Shown: positions 37,690 to 46,044 of the stretch, one piece after another | Layout of the letters: the number at the start of each line of letters is the position of its first letter | Position numbering within the stretch: the first letter of the stretch is position 1 | Assembly: GCA_017304655.1 (NCBI GenBank) | Contig: JAFKLY010000004.1 | Coordinates: forward strand, 310,001 to 374,000 | Length of the DNA stretch: 64,000 nucleotides | Reading direction: 5' to 3' | From: Sphingomonas sp. | GTDB taxonomy: Bacteria > Pseudomonadota > Alphaproteobacteria > Sphingomonadales > Sphingomonadaceae | Program-made: the position numbers and the translations under genes | The notes under the pieces: generated by a model | Told to the model about the DNA's origin: nothing | Databases searched by the model: none | The model's input: the letters and a program-made list of their open reading frames with translations, nothing else

Positions 37690-38175
37690 TCACTCGGTTG
37701 TGAAGCTGGCAGGAATCTGCGGATTTTCGCCCGCCTTGCCCCACAGCACGATCTCGTTGCCCCATGGATCGGAGAAGGCGTGGTTATACCCGTTGAACTC
37801 CTTCCAATAATGGTCGCGCCAGAGGATCGTCGCGCCGAGCGCCTGCGCGGTGGAGAGGATGCGATCAGCACTGTCATCGTCGCTGATCAGCACCCAGATG
37901 CGCGGCTTGCGCCCGTCGCGGGCGATTGTCCGTGGCTCGACACCGGCAGGCTCGGGGTGCGGACGGGCATTGCCCGCGTCGAAGATGCCGAGGTGCAGAT
38001 TGCCGATCTGGCTGTCGCTCCCGTCCTTGTGCTTGAAGAAGCCGCCCGGCACCATGCGATGATAGACTCCCTGCGGTCGCGCATCATTCTCCCAGCCGAA
38101 CACCTTCGCGTAGAATTCACCCGCCGCAGCGGGATCATCACTGGCCAGATCGACAAAAATCAGCGTGTTGGTCAT
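37690..38175 (-). CDS. VOC-superfamily (glyoxalase/bleomycin-resistance-like) protein
   Basis: 161-residue vicinal oxygen chelate protein with one betaalphabeta-beta-beta unit pair: LIFVDLASDDPAAAGEFYAKV opens the first and WVLISDDDSADRILSTAQALGA the second, ending in FSDPWGNEIVLWG. VOC proteins include extradiol dioxygenases, isomerases and glyoxalases; size and sequence do not identify which. ATG 38175 chosen because it opens the fold. It lies between the Rieske and DODA genes in the same operon. Confidence 0.83.
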   Translation of the reverse strand: MTNTLIFVDLASDDPAAAGEFYAKVFGWENDARPQGVYHRMVPGGFFKHKDGSDSQIGNLHLGIFDAGNARPHPEPAGVEPRTIARDGRKPRIWVLISDDDSADRILSTAQALGATILWRDHYWKEFNGYNHAFSDPWGNEIVLWGKAGENPQIPASFTTE

Positions 38176-38260
38176 GGGAAAGCGAAGGCCTTTCTCGGTT
38201 GTCGTGACAGGAGCGCCCGCTTGGGCGCGAAAGCATCGGCGGAATTGACCGGCCGCAGAC

Positions 38261-39463
38261 TCAGGATGCGCGCTTGATCTCACTCACGGGCGCAGTCGAC
38301 CCCCGGCGGCTTTGCCATTCGCGCCAATAGCGCTCGACCAGCCACTGATTGAACTGGTGCTGCGCGTCTTCCTGCCAGCTATAGCGGCCACGCGGGGCGA
38401 ATTTGGACCCCAGCCCCTGCTGGACGAGCAGATCGACATGCAGATCCTGAGCGACGATATGCGCGGTATATTCGTCGTTCACCGCCCGCTTTTCTTCGAA
38501 GGCGGGGTCTTCCATTGCTTCGGGCAGATAGAGGCTGCCGAAGGTGAGCCCGTGAAGCGCCGCACCGCGTGCATCCATGATGAGATAGATCACGACATCG
38601 TTCAGCACCACCAGCGAGAGGCTCGGCGGCAGGTTCACGAAGAGGAGGCGGTTCTGCTCCTCGTCCGTAAGCTTGGGGAAGACCGGAAAGAGCGCCTTCT
38701 CGGTCGGATTGAAGCTGGCATTGGCGTGGAGCGACCCGTTGAGCCTGTAATAGCCGGCGGTCCCCGGCGGGACCGGGGGAAAGCTCGCGAGCGAGCTTGG
38801 AATATAGTCGTGCAATCCCCTGTGCAGTCGATTGGCATGATAGCCGTCGTTGTTGTTCTCGAACTGCACCTTCCAGTTCCAAGCGAATTCATGATGCGCC
38901 GGGGCCGGGCCGCGCAGACGCTCGAACTCGTAATTGGCGACCACCGGCTCGATCGCGGCCAGCCTCGGCGCGAGCGGTTCAGCGTCGGCATCGAGATTGA
39001 CGAAGATGAAGCCGTGCCAGATCTCGACCTTGAGCGTCGGCAGTCCATATTTTTTCCTGTCGAAATTGCAGGTCTTGCTCATCGCGGGGGCGTTCACCAG
39101 CCGTCCGTCGAGATCGTAGGTCCAGTGATGATAGGGGCAGACGAATGAGCGGGTATTCCCCTGCCCTTCGGCGACGAGCATCGCGCGATGCTGGCAGACG
39201 GACGACATGGCGCGGATCGTGCCGCTGCGGTCCATTGCGATGACCAGCGGTTCGTTCGCATGGGTGCAGGTGAAATAGTCGCCCGCCTTCTCCAGCCATT
39301 CAACGCGGCCCACGCACAGCCATTCATGATGGAAGAGCGCCTCCTTCTCGAACCGGAAGAACTCCTCGTCCGTGTAGCATGCGGGCGGCAGCGTTTCCGC
39401 CTCGAGCGTGCCGGAGATCGAGCTGGCGAGACTGTCGAAGAAGCTGTCGGTGAGAACGGTCAT
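38261..39463 (-). CDS. Rieske non-haem iron oxygenase, alpha subunit
   Basis: 400-residue aromatic ring-hydroxylating oxygenase large subunit. Rieske [2Fe-2S] ligands are Cys90-x-His92 (VCQHR) and Cys109-x2-His112 (CPYHHW). The catalytic mononuclear iron site is Asp206, His209 and His214 in NDGYHANRLHRG. Such enzymes dihydroxylate arenes or remove N- or O-alkyl groups. No ferredoxin, reductase or beta subunit gene is in the window, so electrons must come from elsewhere, or the enzyme is a homo-oligomer with a general reductase. Ribosome site GGGAAAC precedes ATG 39463. Second gene of the operon, 38 bases after the MFS gene. Confidence 0.92.
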   Translation of the reverse strand: MTVLTDSFFDSLASSISGTLEAETLPPACYTDEEFFRFEKEALFHHEWLCVGRVEWLEKAGDYFTCTHANEPLVIAMDRSGTIRAMSSVCQHRAMLVAEGQGNTRSFVCPYHHWTYDLDGRLVNAPAMSKTCNFDRKKYGLPTLKVEIWHGFIFVNLDADAEPLAPRLAAIEPVVANYEFERLRGPAPAHHEFAWNWKVQFENNNDGYHANRLHRGLHDYIPSSLASFPPVPPGTAGYYRLNGSLHANASFNPTEKALFPVFPKLTDEEQNRLLFVNLPPSLSLVVLNDVVIYLIMDARGAALHGLTFGSLYLPEAMEDPAFEEKRAVNDEYTAHIVAQDLHVDLLVQQGLGSKFAPRGRYSWQEDAQHQFNQWLVERYWREWQSRRGSTAPVSEIKRAS

Positions 39464-39501
39464 GTTCGTTTCCCAGGTCGGTACAATATGTCTGCGGTTG
39501 C

Positions 39502-40770
39502 TCAGTCGGCCAAGGCCAGAGCGGGCGTCTCACCATCGGCCAGCGAAACATCGCCCTTAGCCCGGTCGGGCAGGCGCGGTGCCCGCAGGAAGAAGATGGT
39601 CGTGAAGGTCACGAGGACCACCAGGCCGGCAAAGACCATGAACACCGGCACAAAACTGCCGGTCGTGTCCGCGATCCAGCCCGCCGTAAGTGGGCCGAGC
39701 ACGGCAAGGGTGGTCGCCGCCGTCGCCATCGCCGTCAATTCACCGGCAATCGATGAGCCGAAGTAGCGCAGCAGCAGGATATGCGGCGCCACCCAGGCCA
39801 GGCCCCAGCCGACCCCGAGCACGACGGAGGCGACAATGGCCCAGGCCGGTGCTGCAGCAACGGAGAGGATCAGCATGGCGAGGGTCATAGGGATCAGGCC
39901 CAGCACGGTGAGCCACTTGGGGTCGAAGCGCTCCGAAAGTCCACCGGTCAGCCCTTTCGACAGGGTGGCGCTCAGCGCCAGCAGGCTCATGGCCCAGGCG
40001 CCAAGGTCGCTCCCCATCCCGAAATTCGCGATATGTGCGACGAGGACGGAGTGCATCGTCGTGATGACAGTCTGCACGACCAGCAGCGCCAGCGCGATCG
40101 CAAGGAAGCTTGAGCTCAGCAGCGCCTGCTTGGCAGTCCACGGCGAGGTCTCGGTCACCGCCGACCGTCCATGGGCAGCCTGCTTGACCTGCTCGGCGGA
40201 TTCGATGCGCACGGCATCGCGGACGGTGGCGAAGAAGATGGCCGCGAGGGAAATCGCAGCAAAGCCCATCACCATCCAGTGCATGCGCCAGCTTCCGCTC
40301 AGCGTCACGATCGTCCGGACGATCAGCGGTCCTGCAATGCCGCCCGCTGCACCAGCCATGAAATAGAAACCGATCAGTCGGGAAGCCCGCTCGGGGAGCC
40401 AGGTCGCGATCAGGTAGACGCCGGGCGAAGTCGCGATCAGCGAGAAGCCGATCCCCATCAGCGCCGTTGCAACGAAGAAGAGGCTGAGGCCGTTCACCAC
40501 CGAAGCAAGCAGGAACCCGGAGGCCAGCACGAGCCCGCCGATGGTCATGGCCATGCGCGTGCCGACCCACTTCATCAGCAGCGGTGCAAGCGGGCTTCCG
40601 AGACCGCAGGCAAGGCCGAGCAGCGCGAAGCTCGCCCCCGCCGCCGCGTGCGACCAGCCCAGCTCGGCGACCATCGTGTAAAGAACATAGCCCAGCGAAG
40701 TGAAAGTGGTCGCGGTTACGAAGAAGAAACCGAGCGACACGGTCAGCAGGATGATCATTTTCCGGGTCAT
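39502..40770 (-). CDS. MFS transporter
   Basis: 422-residue major facilitator with 12 hydrophobic segments; opens MTRKMIILLTVSLGFFFVTA. It has the AGASFALLGLACGLGSPLAP and ATSPGVYLIATWLPERASR segments common in monocarboxylate-type carriers. ATG 40770 follows GAGG; an upstream 61-codon in-frame extension is not MFS-like. It is the first gene of the Rieske operon, preceded by 110 bases containing a tandem 15-bp repeat. Likely moves the operon's substrate across the inner membrane after TonB-dependent uptake. Confidence 0.87.
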   Translation of the reverse strand: MTRKMIILLTVSLGFFFVTATTFTSLGYVLYTMVAELGWSHAAAGASFALLGLACGLGSPLAPLLMKWVGTRMAMTIGGLVLASGFLLASVVNGLSLFFVATALMGIGFSLIATSPGVYLIATWLPERASRLIGFYFMAGAAGGIAGPLIVRTIVTLSGSWRMHWMVMGFAAISLAAIFFATVRDAVRIESAEQVKQAAHGRSAVTETSPWTAKQALLSSSFLAIALALLVVQTVITTMHSVLVAHIANFGMGSDLGAWAMSLLALSATLSKGLTGGLSERFDPKWLTVLGLIPMTLAMLILSVAAAPAWAIVASVVLGVGWGLAWVAPHILLLRYFGSSIAGELTAMATAATTLAVLGPLTAGWIADTTGSFVPVFMVFAGLVVLVTFTTIFFLRAPRLPDRAKGDVSLADGETPALALAD

Positions 40771-40878
40771 ATGTCGCCGTCCTCTGCGCTGTTCTGAAGC
40801 CCGACGACAAACTATGTGATCCGCGTCGCAAGGCTTGATCGCCCGCGCCCGAACACTTGATCGCTCCGCCATCGGTCG

Positions 40879-40908
40879 CGAGTACCTTTGCACCGAGCGC
40901 CTTTGCAC
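40879..40908. repeat. Tandem 15-bp direct repeat upstream of MFS-Rieske operon
   Basis: CGAGTACCTTTGCAC is followed immediately by CGAGCGCCTTTGCAC (13 of 15 identical). It lies 109-138 bases upstream of the MFS start codon. AraC-family proteins commonly bind direct repeats, and a near match (CCCTTGCACCGA) occurs at 24419. Operator function is inferred. Confidence 0.5.
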
Positions 40909-40945
40909 AAGGCCACGGGCGCGAAACGGCAGGTCCCGGCGAGTC

Positions 40946-40982
40946 GAAAACAATGGGGCGGCGTGTCGCCACGCCGCCCCAT
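40946..40982 (-). terminator. Intrinsic terminator after the TonB receptor gene
   Basis: Perfect 13-base-pair inverted repeat ATGGGGCGGCGTG / CACGCCGCCCCAT with a TCGC loop, followed on the minus strand by TGTTTTC. It lies 22 bases after the receptor stop and separates it from the MFS-Rieske operon. Confidence 0.85.
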
Positions 40983-41004
40983 CGGGATCACGGTTGCGTT
41001 CGCG

Positions 41005-43419
41005 TCAGAAGGCGTAGCCGATCGAGAAGATCGCCTGACGCGGCGCGATGTACGTCTCGTAGGTCTGCGCACTGCCATAGGGGTCGGAGAAGCGCGAATT
41101 TACGCCGTTCGTGTCGAACAGGTTCGTCACGCTCAGGCTGAACGTCAAATCGGTGTCGTCCGGCTTGTACTGCATGAACAGGTTGACCTGCGTATAGTCG
41201 GGCGTCGTGTCGTACTTTGAGTTGTTGAACAGGCGATACTGATATTCACCGCGATAGGTGACGGATGCCTTCGCCGTCAGTTCGCCCGGGCCGACCTGAT
41301 TGACATAGGCCACCGAAACCGTCCCCTGGACCTCGGGGATCTTCGGCACCTCATTGCCATTGATGTTGGCACGGGCCGAATCGCGGGCAAGCGACGCCGC
41401 GTAGAAGTTCGCAAAGAACTCGCCTGTCCCGTAATAGCCCGCCGCATTCTGCGCGAGAACCGCGGCGGCCGGATCGAGCGCAAGGAAATCCTTGGTGAAT
41501 TTGCCGTGCGTGAAGGCCAGCGATCCTTCCAGGATCCAGTTCGGGGTGGGCTTCCAGCTTCCTTCGATTTCGAGACCGTAGATTTCGGCGCCGGGAGCAT
41601 TTGCCGTGCCTTCGCCGAACAGGATCGCGTCCTCGTCGAGGAACTGCATGTTCTGGTAATCATAATAGAAGGCGGAAAGGTTGAGTTTCGCCGTTCCGTT
41701 CGCGAACATATTCTTCGAGCCGATCTCGAGCGAGTTCACGATTTCCGGCTTGTACGTCGGGCGAATGCCGTTGGTGAAGCCCAGCACCTGCGGCGCCGCA
41801 CCGGATGCGGAACTGTTGAGGCCGCCCGGCTTGAAGCCGCGCGTGTAGCTCAGATAGACCATGTTGTTGGGCGTGATCTTGAAGTCGATCGCCGCTTTTC
41901 CGGTCCATTCCTCGGTCGTCAGACCGGGGGAGACGCGCGGCTGCAGATATGCGCCGGAGGTGAGCGTCGGCCCGCTGCTGTTGCTGTCGCTAACGCCGGA
42001 ATATTCGTCATGGTTGTAGCGAATGCCGCCGGTGAGCGTCAGCGCATCGGTGATGTCGAACGATGCTTCGAAATAGCCCGCATACGCCTCGCGCGTGATC
42101 TCGGAGAGCTCCGCGTAGGTCACGGTCGGCACCAGCGCACTGTTATAGGGCGTGTCAACCGGCAGGGGCGCTGCGTAGGGATTTCCGGTCGCCGAGCGAT
42201 ACTCGACGATATATTGCGGGTTCTTCGACCAGAGATAGACGCCGCCGACGATCCAGGACAGCGGGCCCGATCCGTTGGACGCGAGATTCACTTCCTGCGT
42301 CCAGCTCTCGGTCTCCATCTTCCAAAGGGCGACGTGATCGTATTTGGAACCAAGCCGCTCCGGGCTGGTCCCGATCGCAGGCTTGTAGCCGCTGAGCACA
42401 TTGCGCTCAAACAGATTGCCGGTCAGGCCGTCGCCGTCCCAGGACTGCGCGCTGTAGAGCTTCTGGTAGCTGGTGATCGACTTGATGACCGCGAAGGACG
42501 TGTCGAGCTTCACGACGCCGTAATAGAGCTCCGTGTCCACGATTGAGCGGCCGGGATAATCCTGCGTCAGCACGCGTGGATCGGGCGAAGGATCGAGGAT
42601 GTTCCGTTGTGCCGGCCCGTGGGTATCGCTCTGGTTCTGGATTGTCGTGAGCGTGATCGAGAAGTTGTCGGTCGGCTGCCAGAGCGCCGCCAGCTTCCAG
42701 CCGAGTTCGTCCTGGTTGTCGAGCTCATAGTCGCTCGTCCCGGGCGTGCCCGTCGCGGTCGCATAGCCGTCATGTTTCTGATATTGCACGGCGCCGCGGA
42801 TCGCGAACTGGCCGACCGGCACGTTGAGCGCCATGTCGCCCTTCATCATGCCGTAATTGCCGACGCCCACGCTGAGCGCGCCCCCGAAGTCGGTGAGGCT
42901 CGGCTGCTTGCTCACAACGTTGATCGTGCCGCCCGTCGATCCCTGACCGAAAGTGGTGCCCTGAGGCCCACGCAGCACTTCGATTTGGGCCACGTCGATG
43001 AAGGCAGAACTCGCGGCGATCGAGTTGAAGATGTAGACGCCGTCGACGTGGAACGAGACACCGGGCTGCGTGTTGGCGTTTTCCGGCGTTTCCGATCCGA
43101 CACCGCGGATCGAGATCATGCGCTCGCCGCCGCCGCTCCGCGCCACGACGAGGCCCGGAACCAGGCCGTTCAGCCCGGTGATCTCGGTGATATTGGCCTC
43201 TTTAAGCGTGTCTGCGACCACTGCTGTGGCTGACAGCGTCACTTGCTGCAGGGTCGTATCGCGCTTCGATGCGGTCACGATGATGTCGCCGCCCGGCCGG
43301 TCCTCTTCGTCGGGCGCGACACTCGCGGTCGCGGCTTCCTCAGCGAACGCAGGCGTGATGGCGAGCCACGAGACCCCCGCCGCGATGATCAGCAATTTTG
43401 CATTCAGTCCCTTTGACAT
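41005..43419 (-). CDS. TonB-dependent outer-membrane receptor
   Basis: 804-residue receptor with a Sec signal peptide (cleavage near PAFA-EEA). The plug domain starts with the TonB-box-like DIIVTASKRDTTLQQV and contains ISIRGVGSE and IEVLRGPQGTTFGQGSTGG; a 22-strand-type barrel follows, ending in the aromatic C-terminal strand QAIFSIGYAF. This is the sphingomonad/caulobacter type that imports plant- or pollutant-derived organics rather than only siderophores. ATG 43419 has AGGGGACGGG upstream. It has its own terminator and probably its own promoter, next to the Rieske operon. Confidence 0.93.
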   Translation of the reverse strand: MSKGLNAKLLIIAAGVSWLAITPAFAEEAATASVAPDEEDRPGGDIIVTASKRDTTLQQVTLSATAVVADTLKEANITEITGLNGLVPGLVVARSGGGERMISIRGVGSETPENANTQPGVSFHVDGVYIFNSIAASSAFIDVAQIEVLRGPQGTTFGQGSTGGTINVVSKQPSLTDFGGALSVGVGNYGMMKGDMALNVPVGQFAIRGAVQYQKHDGYATATGTPGTSDYELDNQDELGWKLAALWQPTDNFSITLTTIQNQSDTHGPAQRNILDPSPDPRVLTQDYPGRSIVDTELYYGVVKLDTSFAVIKSITSYQKLYSAQSWDGDGLTGNLFERNVLSGYKPAIGTSPERLGSKYDHVALWKMETESWTQEVNLASNGSGPLSWIVGGVYLWSKNPQYIVEYRSATGNPYAAPLPVDTPYNSALVPTVTYAELSEITREAYAGYFEASFDITDALTLTGGIRYNHDEYSGVSDSNSSGPTLTSGAYLQPRVSPGLTTEEWTGKAAIDFKITPNNMVYLSYTRGFKPGGLNSSASGAAPQVLGFTNGIRPTYKPEIVNSLEIGSKNMFANGTAKLNLSAFYYDYQNMQFLDEDAILFGEGTANAPGAEIYGLEIEGSWKPTPNWILEGSLAFTHGKFTKDFLALDPAAAVLAQNAAGYYGTGEFFANFYAASLARDSARANINGNEVPKIPEVQGTVSVAYVNQVGPGELTAKASVTYRGEYQYRLFNNSKYDTTPDYTQVNLFMQYKPDDTDLTFSLSVTNLFDTNGVNSRFSDPYGSAQTYETYIAPRQAIFSIGYAF

Positions 43420-43853
43420 GTTCCCGTCCCCTGAAGCGGTTTTCCTCTCCGCAAGGGCTTCCGCAGGCCGGAATGCTCCTTCATTTGATCGTCATTGAGA
43501 CATTTCAGGGTCGGAACGGTCTTGTTCACCTGCGAATAACTCTTTGACCGCGACGGCCAGAATGACGCGCGCAATCACCAGAAAGGGCTGGAGGGGTCGG
43601 GTGAATGTGTAATCAAGACACTGCGACGGCGTGACGCGAGCGCCGCTCAGGGCAGAGGCGGTGTGGGCAGGAGCGCCCATCAGAATCACGCCGCCACTTG
43701 CCTTGTCATTGCGGCAAACAAGCTCACCTGGCTCGATACCAATGGAGCGGGCTGGTTCGTCGGCTGCGCCACGGCAGGATTCATGCTCTCGCATTTGGGT
43801 CTCGGCCCGGCCCCGGTATTGGAGGCTCGCCTGATCCAGACTCATGCGGGCTC
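43420..43853. other. Intergenic region upstream of TonB receptor
   Basis: About 430 bases without a convincing gene. Short open frames on both strands (for example 43492-43845 minus, 117 codons) have no ribosome site, recognisable fold or family pattern. The left part must contain the receptor promoter; the right end is the tRNA-Ala transcript terminator. Confidence 0.6.
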
Positions 43854-43884
43854 AAAAAAAAATGCCGCACTCGCCGTGCGGCAT
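43854..43884 (-). terminator. Strong intrinsic terminator, minus strand
   Basis: ATGCCGCAC / GTGCGGCAT stem with a five-base loop followed on the minus strand by eight consecutive T. It lies 128 bases downstream of tRNA-Ala and most likely ends that transcript. Confidence 0.9.
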
Positions 43885-44011
43885 CTGCACTGGTTAGAGC
43901 CCGCTTTGCGACAAGGGACGCTGAAATAGCGCTTGGACGCGCTTCATCCACCGGCAAGAGGACTTTAGGGGTTTGCGCGGAATTCAGGACTTCCGCCATC
44001 CTGAGAACAAA

Positions 44012-44087
44012 TGGTGGAGCCGAGGGGGATCGAACCCCTGACCTCTACACTGCCAGTGTAGCGCTCTCCCAGCTGAGCTACGGCCCC
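44012..44087 (-). tRNA. tRNA-Ala (anticodon GGC)
   Basis: 76 nt with encoded CCA. Acceptor GGGGCCG pairs with CGGCTCC including the G3-U70 wobble that identifies tRNA-Ala; anticodon loop CTGGCAG; T-loop GGTTCGATCCC. Its 3' end faces the catabolic block. Confidence 0.97.
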
Positions 44088-44197
44088 GATCATTTGCCTG
44101 CGACGGGTGGGTCCGTCGCTGCGAGGCGCTGCCTTTAGGTCAGGCTCCGCCCCGCTGCAAGTCCATTTTTCACTATGCGGTGAAGGTTAAAGGAAGC

Positions 44198-44527
44198 TTA
44201 GTTTTCCTCGTCGCCATCATCGCCAGCGTCGACGCCCAGATCGTCGTCGCCGCCCAGGTCAACGTCGTTGTCCGGCGACCCTTCGGCGTCATCGACGTCG
44301 ATATCGATGTCCAGATCGTCATCGGCATCCGTTTCGGCTTCCACCGCGACGGCTGCCTTCTGCGGCAGCTCCTCGAACGGCAAGGGCTGCTTCGACTTGA
44401 GCACCGGCTCGGGCGTCCAGACATTGCCGCACTCGATGCAGTTTACGGGCTCGTCCTTGCCGAGATCGTAAAAGCGCGTCGCGCACTTGGGGCAGGTCCG
44501 CTTCGTTCCCCATTCAGGCTTCACCAT
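44198..44527 (-). CDS. FYDLN-acid family protein (TIGR02300)
   Basis: 109-residue protein of an alphaproteobacterial family of unknown function named for its FYDLN motif and acidic tail. The N-terminus has two CxxC knuckles (RTCPKCATRFYDLGKDEPVN then CIECGN), a likely zinc ribbon. The C-terminal half is almost entirely Asp/Glu/Gly. The zinc ribbon suggests nucleic-acid or protein contact, but no activity is known. It is divergent from aroA and upstream of tRNA-Ala on the same strand. Confidence 0.92.
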   Translation of the reverse strand: MVKPEWGTKRTCPKCATRFYDLGKDEPVNCIECGNVWTPEPVLKSKQPLPFEELPQKAAVAVEAETDADDDLDIDIDVDDAEGSPDNDVDLGGDDDLGVDAGDDGDEEN

Positions 44528-44700
44528 GTGCCGCCTCTATCCTTCTTTGATAAAATGATGCCGGCGCGGACAGGCACCCCTGCCGCGAAGTGTCGGGCGC
44601 CTTGCCATAGCAGGCTCGCACTGTCAAAAGCGCTGCGCCATTTTTTTCTTCCCGCTGCACGCCTCCGCGCCGCTGCAGCCGTTTTCCGGAATTGAGTCTG

Positions 44701-46044
44701 ATGACCGAGATTGCGCGCAACATGCTCTTCGAGCCTGGGGCTCCGCTGCGTGGCACCGTCCAGGTGCCGGGCGACAAGAGCATATCCCACCGCTCGCTCA
44801 TGCTCTCCGCCCTCTCGGTGGGGGAAAGCCGGGTGTCCGGCCTGCTGGAGGGCGAGGACGTGCTGGCCACCGCTGCGGCGATGCGGGCGCTCGGCGCGCA
44901 GATCCACCGCAGCGACGATGGCGTCTGGCATGTGCATGGCGTTGGCGTGGGGTCGCTCGTGCAGCCGGAGACGGCGCTGGACATGGGCAATAGCGGCACC
45001 TCGACGCGCCTGCTGATGGGCCTGCTCGCCAGCCACGATCTCACGGCCACCTTCGTGGGGGACGCCTCGCTCAGCAAACGGCCGATGGGGCGCGTCACCA
45101 CGCCGCTCGGCCTGATGGGCGCAGAGTTCATGACATCGCCGGGCGGACGCCTGCCGCTCACCATGCGCGGCCTCGTGCCGGCCGTGCCGATCGAGTATCG
45201 CCTGCCGGTTGCCTCGGCGCAGGTGAAATCCGCGATCCTGCTCGCCGGCCTCAACACGCCGGGCATCACCCGTGTGATCGAGCCGGTGCCGACGCGCGAC
45301 CACAGCGAGCGGATGTTGCGCGGCTTCGGCGCGCAGCTCACCGTCGAGACCCAGGCGGATGGCACCCGGATCATTTCCCTTACCGGAGAAGCCGAGCTGA
45401 AGCCCCAGACGCTGGTCGTACCGGGGGACCCCTCCTCCGCCGCTTTCCCGGTCGTCGCCGCGCTCATCACGCCGGGGTCGGACGTCACCGTCACCAATGT
45501 CGGCATGAACCCGACCCGCACCGGCCTGTTCCGGCTGCTTCGGGCGATGGGCGCCGATCTCACCATCATCAATGAGCGGGAGGTCGGCGGTGAGCCGGTG
45601 GCCGATCTGGTCGCCCGGCACAGCGCGCTGACCGGCATCGACGTGCCGCCCGACATCGCGCCGAGCATGATCGACGAATTTCCGGTCTTCTTCGTCGCTG
45701 CCGCCCATGCCAGCGGCACCACACGCACCAGCGGCCTCGATGAGCTGCGGGTCAAGGAATCCGATCGCCTCGCCCTCATGGCGCAGGGCCTCGCGCGCAT
45801 CGGTGCCTCGGTCGAGGAGAAGGAGGACGGCCTCATCATAGCGGGCCGCGGCGGCGATCCGCTGAGTGGCAGCAACGGCACGCCAACCATCGCGGCCGAG
45901 CTGGATCATCGCATCGCCATGAGCTTCGCCGTCGCCGGCCTTGCCACGCGCGGCGGCCTCATCATCGACGATATGAGTCCTGTCGCCACGAGTTTCCCCG
46001 GCTTCACCGCAATGCTCGACCGACTGCGGGACGCGGCGGCATGA
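44701..46044 (+). CDS. aroA: 3-phosphoshikimate 1-carboxyvinyltransferase (EPSP synthase, class II)
   Basis: Sixth shikimate pathway enzyme, joining phosphoenolpyruvate to shikimate 3-phosphate. 447 residues from ATG 44701. Conserved blocks: VPGDKSISHRSLML, DMGNSGTSTRLLMG, GDASLSKRPMGRV, PTRDHSERMLRGFG and LDELRVKESDRLA. The RDHSE and SKRPMGR patterns place it with CP4-type class II enzymes. CP4 EPSPS has Ala100 in its GNAAT loop; here the aligned position (99) is Gly. It begins an operon with an unknown gene and cmk, each joined by four-base overlaps. Confidence 0.96.
   Translation: MTEIARNMLFEPGAPLRGTVQVPGDKSISHRSLMLSALSVGESRVSGLLEGEDVLATAAAMRALGAQIHRSDDGVWHVHGVGVGSLVQPETALDMGNSGTSTRLLMGLLASHDLTATFVGDASLSKRPMGRVTTPLGLMGAEFMTSPGGRLPLTMRGLVPAVPIEYRLPVASAQVKSAILLAGLNTPGITRVIEPVPTRDHSERMLRGFGAQLTVETQADGTRIISLTGEAELKPQTLVVPGDPSSAAFPVVAALITPGSDVTVTNVGMNPTRTGLFRLLRAMGADLTIINEREVGGEPVADLVARHSALTGIDVPPDIAPSMIDEFPVFFVAAAHASGTTRTSGLDELRVKESDRLALMAQGLARIGASVEEKEDGLIIAGRGGDPLSGSNGTPTIAAELDHRIAMSFAVAGLATRGGLIIDDMSPVATSFPGFTAMLDRLRDAAA

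Noticed and set aside
43492..43929. Several 70-120 codon frames upstream of the TonB receptor
   Set aside because: No ribosome sites, no recognisable fold, mutually overlapping on both strands; more likely non-coding.
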